64,000 nucleotides of DNA, taken from NCBI GenBank assembly GCA_015065385.1, contig SVQK01000056.1:479525-543524 (forward strand). Direction: 5' to 3'. The position numbers were made by a program, and so were the translations under genes. Below are positions 10,801 through 18,800 of the stretch, in pieces (the stretch's first letter is position 1; each line of letters begins with the position of its first letter). The notes under the pieces were generated by a model, which worked only from the letters and a program-made list of their open reading frames with translations, ran no database searches and was not told the DNA's origin. The stretch is from Oscillospiraceae bacterium. Lineage in GTDB: Bacteria > Bacillota > Clostridia > Oscillospirales > CAG-272.

Positions 10801-12481
10801 AATAATGGTCTCCGCCAAGGTCAAACACATTCTCCGTCGGCCATCCGTTCTCGGCCAGATCTTCGGGAATGTCGTCGGGAATAAAGTAACGCTCATCATC
10901 CGGGTCAAGAGGCTCTATTCCGACATTATATTTACACCACGGGTCATCGTCACACAAGCACGCGGTCATTGCCCACCTCGAAGAATAGGTCTCGGTGCGC
11001 TTGATCAGCATATCCGGATTCAGGGTGAGAATCTCCGACCCGACGTAACGCTTGGCTGCGCTGAAATCGAAGGTGCCGAATACCCGCTCCGGTCCGGGAT
11101 GTACGTCCACCTGCAAGGTCGCATACCCGCCGTCGGTGCAGCGGAAGGTGAGCTGAGTATCGCCTACCCCGGTTGCGTGCAGCGTATGCTCTTCGTATTC
11201 CACGACCCAATAGGCGGGAATGATCGGGGTGAAGCTTTCGTCGATCTTTACATCTCCGGCGTCAACCAGCTCGGGAATATACTCTCGCCTTTCGCCGTAC
11301 TCCATATCGACATAGGGCTCGGCCAGCTGATATTCGACTGGCTCCTTGGCGTCGGAATCCACGGAAGTGAGAACGCACTCGGAGAGCTGGAAGGCGTCGC
11401 CGTCCGCCCCGACGCCCTCAAACTTGAAGTAAGCGAACGGGCCGACCGGCTTATCCAGCTTTCCCGCATAGAATTTCTGGTTCAGCGGAGGTCTGTCGAA
11501 GAATTCGTCCGTTCCGGAAAGGATCTCGGTCCAGGTTTCCCCGTCCTTCGAGCCGGAAACGGTCCAGTTGTGCGGCAGGCGTCCGAACTGCATACTGTCG
11601 TTGGCAGTTGCAAGAATGACGCCGTCCACCGTATATCCGTCACCCTCGATCTTGGCGATGGAGCAGTATCTCAATTCCTCTTCCGGGTTCTCCTCGTCCT
11701 TGCCGACGCAGTACTTGGATACGGCGAAGCCGTCCCACAGCTTTTCGGGTCCCTCGCTGGACTGCTCGAACGGACTCCCGTCCCCATCCCCATCGCCGAC
11801 ATAAGTATAGCCGACAATGGGCTTGGAACCGATGGACTCAGCCGCCGCGAAGGCCGTGTTAAAGCCCTTGCTGGGGATCACATTCACCGTCAGAACCGAT
11901 CGGATATCGTCGTCGAAGGTCACGGTCAGCTCCACCGTCCCTTCGCTGAGACCGCGGATCCGGCACGGATTGTCATGCTCCGACCGTATGAATTCCGCGA
12001 TTCCCTCTTTCGAGAACGCCGCATCCTTCACTTCGGGCCACGGATCAAGCTCTTTCAGCCCGGGCAGGGGGACCACGCTGTCGATAAATATAGTAACGGG
12101 ATTCTGATCGAAAACGTGCTCCGTAGGACGCGGAACTACAATCACGGTCAGAACCGACTGAATGTCGTCAGTGAAGGTCACGGTCATATCCACCGTACCC
12201 TCGCTGAGACCGCGGATCTTATACGGCTCGCCGTCCTGTTCCCATATGAATTCCGCGATTCCCTCCTTCGAGAACGCAACGTCCTTCACCTTAGGCCATG
12301 GCCGATCCTCTTTCAGCCCGGGCAGGACGACTGAGCGTCCCACTTTGACTCTGACGGGATTCGGTTCGAAGATATGCTCCTTGACCTCCTCTTCTGCAGA
12401 AACAAAGATCCCCGCCGCCGGCATCACCATCATGATACACAGCAGGACGGCCAGAGCTTTTTGCCAGAATTTCATCCTCAT
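7859..12481 (-). CDS. Secreted discoidin-like / C-type-lectin-like / dockerin-like protein
   Basis: 1,540 aa, signal peptide in the first 28 residues; ATG at 12481 is preferred over the internal ATG at 12475 because GGAAAGG lies 8 nt upstream. Order of parts: two tandem ~85-residue Ig-like (BIG2-like) repeats (about 30-200); a discoidin (F5/8 type C)-like domain with the DGVILATAND and SKDGETW signatures (about 225-370); another Ig-like stretch; a second discoidin-like domain (480-665); a beta-sandwich, carbohydrate-binding-like region (670-855); two C-type-lectin-like domains (about 960-1070 and 1090-1197, the second with WIGA and an NWHDGEP segment); a third discoidin-like region; and a C-terminal pair of dockerin-type loops (DVNGDDDVD and DINGDHSVN, about 1472-1535). 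The family pattern is a glycan-binding, noncatalytic surface protein. The dockerin suggests docking to a cohesin scaffold, none of which is in the window. Confidence 0.85.
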   Translation of the reverse strand: MRMKFWQKALAVLLCIMMVMPAAGIFVSAEEEVKEHIFEPNPVRVKVGRSVVLPGLKEDRPWPKVKDVAFSKEGIAEFIWEQDGEPYKIRGLSEGTVDMTVTFTDDIQSVLTVIVVPRPTEHVFDQNPVTIFIDSVVPLPGLKELDPWPEVKDAAFSKEGIAEFIRSEHDNPCRIRGLSEGTVELTVTFDDDIRSVLTVNVIPSKGFNTAFAAAESIGSKPIVGYTYVGDGDGDGSPFEQSSEGPEKLWDGFAVSKYCVGKDEENPEEELRYCSIAKIEGDGYTVDGVILATANDSMQFGRLPHNWTVSGSKDGETWTEILSGTDEFFDRPPLNQKFYAGKLDKPVGPFAYFKFEGVGADGDAFQLSECVLTSVDSDAKEPVEYQLAEPYVDMEYGERREYIPELVDAGDVKIDESFTPIIPAYWVVEYEEHTLHATGVGDTQLTFRCTDGGYATLQVDVHPGPERVFGTFDFSAAKRYVGSEILTLNPDMLIKRTETYSSRWAMTACLCDDDPWCKYNVGIEPLDPDDERYFIPDDIPEDLAENGWPTENVFDLGGDHYFDGVILSTGNGWNPDLSNSPDHWEVLGSADGENWETIASGTKDFFDVPFDWGRVQQRPDNERDIDPHLFYDNSRLYPMAVPECGPYRYVSLKMWTDTPHEYQMGELYLCTPLRGASLLWDFNGDRVLDSYMDRPNDLDWEPGRDEDGNDYYVFTARGSDPFVSVEITADDVKNAAWCKVRAKNLSSATAIELFGATDGSRGGVDASVCTHIDLAEGDGWHEYIINIPEENIKTANAYSGCNLSETVWQGFVYWIRLDPMWKIGEGGIDYGGDMEQGEQILIDYIAFFPTEDRAKAFRSTESRLANTNFAMDVGWNIPIEALTGESGVENFWFISNSNSHVANWYGGADEEKRIECYHNGTAVITYEFEDGSTDAVFVSVRNHNHMWQNFSGDYIIQNGNLYELHLGGLNREQAESYAREHHGRLIEVNSEEKKQIVENLIDSYKHSGSFQGHQGNFTDSFWIGTSPAPAPEDPGEDAPVYELCYDGKSELMDLPWDYHYQHIGGSKGFILEFENWLDEGLSTKTVGENGNEYYIFRSGLNWNSANGLAQNLGGHLVTVTDPGENDLLVGMNKEDLHLWIGAVRTPDGWIWENGEEWGYTNWHDGEPSGEECARYNGDRWDDIWDDPWDTYGFILEIEPRPVFEYPSSGESGKLIEGQIIGNDFGWPGLNLTSGAKAAFDGNPDSYFDPIDIGDGFCGIKADQKHVLDKAVVLPRSGWLARFEGAMIQGSNDGENWTTLWKSDAPAKGRETDRPANYGQRAGWDAPEQDLIFIDLNSVDRNKKIGYLSFDFGVEYPEDFEIYVGNDEQNPFEKLLYKIEGNKEKHLEYEFDPVQAAFIIIHLSKCHTESDRFDIFEIVGDVIFRGTKDEMEEDPKFIVITDFDNNTGYSMFRYYNETNHGDVAELEFYSCIIGDVNGDDDVDREDYVILARYLAGWEGYEEKIVSKNAADINGDHSVNGKDRLILGRYLSKWDGYDEYFKG
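11880..12395 (-). repeat. Tandem Ig-like domain duplication
   Basis: Two adjacent ~255-bp units encode nearly the same ~85-residue domain; shared stretches include VLPGLKE-like, FSKEGIAEFI and IRGLSEGTV. The DNA is also clearly similar, so the duplication is recent or kept by gene conversion. Confidence 0.75.
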
Positions 12482-12628
12482 GTTTGAAACCTTTCCGCCG
12501 GTTTCCCGGCAAGTTTTTGGCAGTCCGGCGCGGTCCGCAGACCAGTCGGCGCAGGAAAACAGAAGCGAGAGTCCCGCCCTCCATTTCTCACCCCGTCCTA
12601 TCGAATGCGGCCAAAGCCAGTTGGGTTC

Positions 12629-12657
12629 ATTATACCATAGACATCAATGAATTACAA
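12629..12657 (-). promoter_or_regulatory. Sigma-A-type promoter of the discoidin/lectin gene
   Basis: Minus strand TTGTAA (12652-12657) and TATAAT (12629-12634) with a 17-bp spacer. It shows the 12481 gene has its own promoter and need not be cotranscribed with the LRR giant upstream. Confidence 0.7.
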
Positions 12658-12743
12658 TGGGTTATAATGAAATCGCTCCCAACTTCCTGTCAGGAAAACG
12701 CCGCGCTGCGAGAATCCGCAAAGGCCGCAGGCTGCAAACGAAT

Positions 12744-12775
12744 GGGGAGTGAGTTACTTCTGTAACTCACTCCCC
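12744..12775. terminator. Perfect 14-bp inverted repeat with 4-nt loop
   Basis: GGGGAGTGAGTTAC, loop TTCT, then the exact complement. It lies 86 bp past the stop of the minus-strand LRR giant and before the promoter at 12629. The flanking T-run is weak, so it may be a terminator or a 3'-stabilising structure. The 12482-12860 gap holds nothing else I can support. Confidence 0.55.
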
Positions 12776-12860
12776 ACCGGTAAATTCGTTGACTGTATCG
12801 TCTATTTCATTTTATCGTCCGTTCAGTTTGTCAGTGCTTATTCTTCTTTTTTCCTCCTTC

Positions 12861-15800
12861 TTACGGTTGTGAATCATCCCAGAAGTACTGTCTGTACTCA
12901 CTCGGATGGGCCAGATATCTTGCAAGGATCATTCTGTCGCGCGCGGTGACTCCGTTGACACGGTCAATGTCCGCGGCGTCCATCGATTCGATCATCTTGT
13001 CGTAGCCCTCCCATCCGGCCAGATACCGGGAGAGAATCAGAAGGTCTGCTTTGTTGATTTTGTCGTTTCCGTCCACGTCGCCGATCAGTTTGCCGTCGCC
13101 CGCACACTTTTTGCTTCCCTCGCTCAGAACATTGTAGCCGTTCCACTTGCCGTCGTCTTTCGCTTCTTCGGGCCAGTCCGTGTTCTCATTGTAGAAGATG
13201 ACGAAGCCCTGATCAGCCATCTGGTCGGAATCGCCGAAGACGGCCCGATCTCCGGGTACATTCGGCACGTTGTGCGCAAAGTACGCGGAGGACAGATACT
13301 GACAGTTGCCGAAGACCCAGTTGCCCCAGTTTGTTACGGGTCCGAGGATGTTGACCGACTCAACGCCGGTGTCGCTGAACGCGCAGTCGCCGAGCTCGCT
13401 TACCTGATTGCCGAGCGTAATGGTTCCGTTTTCGAACGCATTCACCGGGAATCCGACGAAATCATAGCCCCGGAAATGCCCCTCTTCGTCATAACTCTTA
13501 GTCACCGTAGAGAGGTCGCCGTCCCATGCCCATCCTTGGAACGCACCGCTTTCGATCTTCGTTACCGAATCCGGAATGATCAGATCGCCGGTGAACGGCT
13601 GGCAGCGGAATGCGTTTTCGCCTATGAAGGTAAGGTTCTTGCCGAGTTTCAGCTTGCCGTCGAAGGTTCCCTTTACAGGAGTACCGTCTTCACGCATACG
13701 GCTCTTGGGATCGCGCGGAAGCTCTTCTTCCGATTCCTCGTCCCAGTAGGTTTCCCATTCATGGTCATATACGGGCGTGAAGATTTCCCACTTGGCACAG
13801 AATGCGCTCCGTCCGATGGTTGTCACGGAATCCGGGATCGTCAGATCGCCTGTGAAGGTCGCTCCCTCAAAGGCAGAGTCGCCGATCGTTTCGATTCCCT
13901 CTTCCAGCTTCAGCGTGCCGGTAAAGCCGGTCTCAGCAAAAGCTGCGTCTTCGATGTCCTTCACGTTTCCGGGAACCGTGAGGCTGCCGGAGAAGGGCAC
14001 TTCGCGGAACGTTTCGCCTCGGATCTTGTCGATGCCCGTTCCGATCGTGAGGGTGCCGTTGAAGCCCGTCCCGCCGAACGCGTTTCCGCCGAGGAAGGTC
14101 ACGCTGTCGGGAATGACGAGGTTCGAAACTCCGTCCTCCACTGCGAACGATCCTATGTTGACAATGGTGAACTCGGTGCCGTGGATCCGGCCGTGTTCGT
14201 CGTACCAGTACTTGGCGTTTTCGCCGTCCCACGCGAATCCGCAGAACGCGCCGCCGCAGATTTCTTTCAGTCCGTCGGGCAGCACAAGCGGCCCCTTGAA
14301 CGGCTGGCAGTTGAACGCGTCCCATCCGATACGCGTCAGGTTTTTGCTGAGCGTCAGCGTCCCGTCAAAGGTTCCTCTGACGTAGGCGCCGTCGGTCCAC
14401 CAGCGTTCCTCCTCGGTGCGTTCGCGCTGGTAATCAATACCCCGTTCTTCGTCCCAGTCCCAGGTCATCGTATCCCAGAAGTGGTCGTATTCCTCGCCCC
14501 AGAACTTCATCGGGGCGCAGAACGCGGCGTCGCCGATTTCCGTGACGCTGTCCGGGATCACGAGATCGCCGGTGAAGGGAACTGCTCTGAACGCTTCCGG
14601 GCCGATTTCCGTAATGCCGTACGGGATCGTCAGCGTTCCGGTGAAGCGGGTATCGCAGAACGCCCCGTCGGGGATCTTGGTGAGGCCGTTTCCGAGCGTG
14701 AGCTTTCCTTCAAACGGCGCTTCCCGGAACGCATGGTTTTCCATTACCTTCACGCTGTCAAGGATCGTAAGGTCGCCCTTGAACTGCACCCGGTCTCCCG
14801 AGAACTGTCTATGGCGGATCCTGTGCACGCCGACGGTCAGATTGCCTTCGAAGCCGGTCCCGTTGAACACGTTGTCGTTGATCTCTTCGAGACCCGTTCC
14901 GATGTACAGATCGTCGGTAAACGCGCCCACCGGTACACAGTTGATATCAAGCCGCGTCCACTTAACGCCGTCCGGGGTTTCGTCCTCGACCTCATGGGGG
15001 GCCGTTTCGTCCCACGCAAAGGCGTTGAACGCGTCGTTGCCGATCCATGTGACGCTGTCCGGGATAGTCAGGCTTCCCGTGAACGGCTGGCAGCGGAACG
15101 CGTTGTCGCCAATGTGGTCAAGGTTCTTGCTGAGCGTCAGCGTGCCGTCGAACGTACCCTTCACGGGCGCGCCGTCGCCGTGCATACGTTCCTCGGCGGG
15201 GGCCTGATGCCATACGTCGTTTTCGTCCCACCAACCGTCGCCGAGGTGGTCATAATCCTCCGGGGAATACTCTTTCCACGCGGCGGAGAACGCGTTGCGG
15301 CCGATGGAAACCACGCTGTCCGGGATCACGAGATTTCCGGTGAACGGAACGCCTTCGAACGCGCCGTCATTGATCCATCTCAGGCCGACGGGGTGTTCGT
15401 CGTCCATGACCGGATTGGGATGCTTATTCAGCGTCAGCGTGCCGTTGAAGCCCGTGCCGTAGAACAAGCCGTTGTCGATCGAGGTGACGTTCATGCCGAC
15501 GGTCAGGCTGGTCTTTTCGGACGGGTTCGCGGGTCCGAACGCGCGGGTGTACTGTTCGTCCCACCATGTGCCGGTGATCTTGCCGTTTTCATCCTTATTA
15601 TAGTGGATGCCGGCCATATCGCCGTCCCAGTACGATCCGTTGAACGCGCCGCCGCCGATAAACATTACCGTGTCCGGGATCACCAGACTGCCGGTGAACG
15701 GTTGGCCATGGAACGCGTCCCAACCGATCTCCCTCACGCTATTGCCAAGCGTCAGGGTTCCGTTGAACGTACCGAGGATCGGGGCGGAATCCCCGTGCCA

Positions 15801-18800
15801 GCGCTGGTGCGCCTCGTTCTGGATCCAGTTGCCTTCGTTGTCGTGGTGTCCGTCGTTTATATGGTCGTACGGCTTCTGATATTCGATCCAGCCGGATTCG
15901 AACGCGCCGCCGCCGATATACCATACCTTGTCCGGAATCACCAGATTTCCGGTGAACTTCGCGCCGGAGAACGCGCCGTCTTCGATGCTCTCGAGGTTCT
16001 CGGGGAGCGTCAGGGTCCCGGTGAAGGGGACGCCCCAGAACGCGGAGTTGCGGATCGTCGTCAGCCCGTTCCCGAGGGTCAGGGTTCCGTTAAAGCCGGT
16101 CGCGCTGAACGCCTCGTTTCCCAGATAGGTCACGCTGTCCGGAATCACGAGATTCGTCTTTCCCGATCCGTCAGCAGGGGCGAAGGCGTTCGTCCGGACG
16201 GTTTCGAAATAAGTACCGCAGATGCGGCCCTTTTCGTCGTAGAAGCGGTATGCGGAGCCTTCCTTCTTGTCATCCCAGACGTCTCCTTTGAACGCCCTGT
16301 CGCCGATATGGGTGACGCTGTTCGGAATGGTCAGGCCGCCGGTGAAGGGCTGGCCCATAAACGCTTCGTGGCCGATCGAGTCGAGGTTCTTGCCGAGCGT
16401 CAGTTTTCCGTTGATGGTTCCGAGCACTCTTTGGCCGTCCGACCAGATCCGTTCCTCGGGCGTCCGCTCGACATACTGTTTATTCTCGTCGTCCCACCAG
16501 GTCGTCTCCCAGTAATGGTCGTACGGTTCGCCGAAATCTTTCCATTCGGACGCGAACGCTCTGTCGCCGATCATTGCCACGCTGTCCGGAATCACAAGAT
16601 CGCCGGTGAACGGGATCCCTTCGAACGTGTTGTCCCGGATCCATCTCAGGCCGACGGGTTCTTTGTCGTTCAGTTTATAGTTCTCATGCTGCTTCAGGAT
16701 CAGCTGTCCGGTGAAGCCCGTCCCTCTGAACATGCTGTTGTTCAGCTCGACGACGTTTTTACCGATCGTCAGGCTGCCGCTGAAGGAGCGGAGACTCGTC
16801 TCGTCCCACCATGCGTTCACGATGCTGCCGTTTTCGTCCTTTTCAACATGGAGGTCGGCCGGATCGCCGCTCCAGACGTTCGCGTTGAACGCGTCGTTGC
16901 CGATCCAGGTGACTCCGTCCGGAATCACGAGGCTGCCGGTGAAGGGCTGGCCGCGGAACGCATTGTTGCGCAGCTCCTCCAGTGCCTCACTGAGATGCAG
17001 CGTGCCGTTGAAGGTTCCTTTCATCGGAACAGAGTCTCTGTGCATGCGGTCACGGAGTGAGTTCTGGTTAAACACTCCGTTATCATCCCACCAGCCTTCC
17101 CACACATGGTCGTACGCTTCCGTGTACTCATACCAGCCGGAGCCAAACGCGCTGTCGCCGATCAGGACCACGCTGTCCGGAATGTCCAGACTGCCGGTGA
17201 ACGGAACGTCCTCGAACGCCCCATCTTCGATCCATCTCAGGCCGACCATCTCTTCGTCCTTGTCGCTCACCACAAAGTTCTTGTGCTCGTTCAGCGTGAG
17301 TGTCCCGGTAAAGCCGGTCCTGTAGAAGGCGTGATGCCCGATCCGGATCACGTTCTTGCCGACGGTGAGGCTGGTCTTCTCCGACTGATTCGCGGACGAG
17401 AATGCCCGGACGGTTTCCGCCTTCCAGTTCGTGTCGGTCAGATTGTTCTCTTCGTCGTAGTGGAACTCGATGGAGGACATCTTGCCATCCCAGTACTCGC
17501 TGTTGAACGCGTCGTTGCCGATCCACCTGACGGAGTCCGGAATGACCAGACTGCCGGTGAAGGGCTGGCCGCGGAACGCGTTGTTTCCGATCTCGAAGAG
17601 GTTCTCACTGAGGACCAGTTTTCCCGTCATTGTCCCCTTAACCGGAGCGTTGTCCGTGTGCATGCGCTCCCGCAGAGGATTCGAATGGAAGTCGTTTTCG
17701 TCCCACCATCCGTCGTTCACATGATCGTAGATCTCCGTGTATTCCTTCCATGCGGAGCTGAACGCGTTGCTGCCGATGGTGACGACGCTCTTCGGGATGA
17801 TCAGGTCGCCGGTGAACGGAACGCCTTGGAACGCTCCGTCCCAGATCCATCTGAGGCCGACGGGGTTTTCGTCGTCCATGACCGGGTTTTCGTGTTCTTT
17901 CAGCGTCAGCGTTCCGGTGAATCCCGTGCCGTAGAACGCGCTATGTCCGATATTTGTAACGTTCTTGCCGATGGTCAGCGAACCGCCGGCAAAGGCGTTG
18001 ACAAGCGTGCCCTTCCATCTCGAAGCGACCCGTCTGCCGTCTTCTTCAAGGAAGGTGATATCCGCCATGTCGCCGCTCCAGACTTCGCCGCCGAACGCGT
18101 CGTTGCCGATGAACGTGACGCTGTCCGGGATCGTCAAACTGCCGGTGAACGGCTGTCCGAAGAACGCGGAGTGGCCGATATATTGAACTTGATTGCCGAG
18201 GATCAGTTTTCCGGTGAACGAGCCCAGTATGGGAGCGCCGTCGCCGTGCCACCGCTGTTCCGGAGGATCCTGAATCCACTCGCCGTATTCGTTGTAGTGA
18301 CCGTCCCATTCGTGGTCGTACTCCTCGTCCGAGTAGCCCCTGCCCCCGGTAGCGAATGCTTCGTCGCCGATTTCGGTCACGCTGTTCGGGATGGTCAGAC
18401 TGCCCGTGAAGCGGTTGCCCGCAAACGCTGCTCTTCCGATTTTCCAAATGCTGTTTCCGAGTTTCAGTTCGCCTTCAAAGCCCTGTCCATCGAACATATT
18501 GTCGTCGATCTCCTCAACGCTGTCGCCGATGGTCAGGTTTCCTCTGAACGCGCATCCGTTGAACATGGAGCGATCGATATGGTTAATACCGTCGCCGATG
18601 ACGAGGCTTCCGCCATCGAACGCGCCGACGGAATACATGTCCGGATTTCCATCCTCATTGAACGGACGCCACTCTCCCCAAACAAAGGAATTGAACGCGT
18701 TGTTGCCGATATCGGTCACGCTGTCCGGAATGACGAGATCCCCCGAGAAGGGCTGGCCGCGGAACGCGTTTGAGCCGATGTACTGCACCGATGTGCCAAG

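Noticed and set aside
8282..12334. Very long open frame on the plus strand opposite the discoidin/lectin gene
   Set aside because: No signal peptide, no ribosome-binding site and no domain pattern; it is an antisense consequence of the codon bias. The minus-strand protein has clear domains and a promoter.
12906..17060. Long plus-strand frame opposite the LRR giant
   Set aside because: Its repeats mirror the LRR repeats in antisense, and it lacks start signals.
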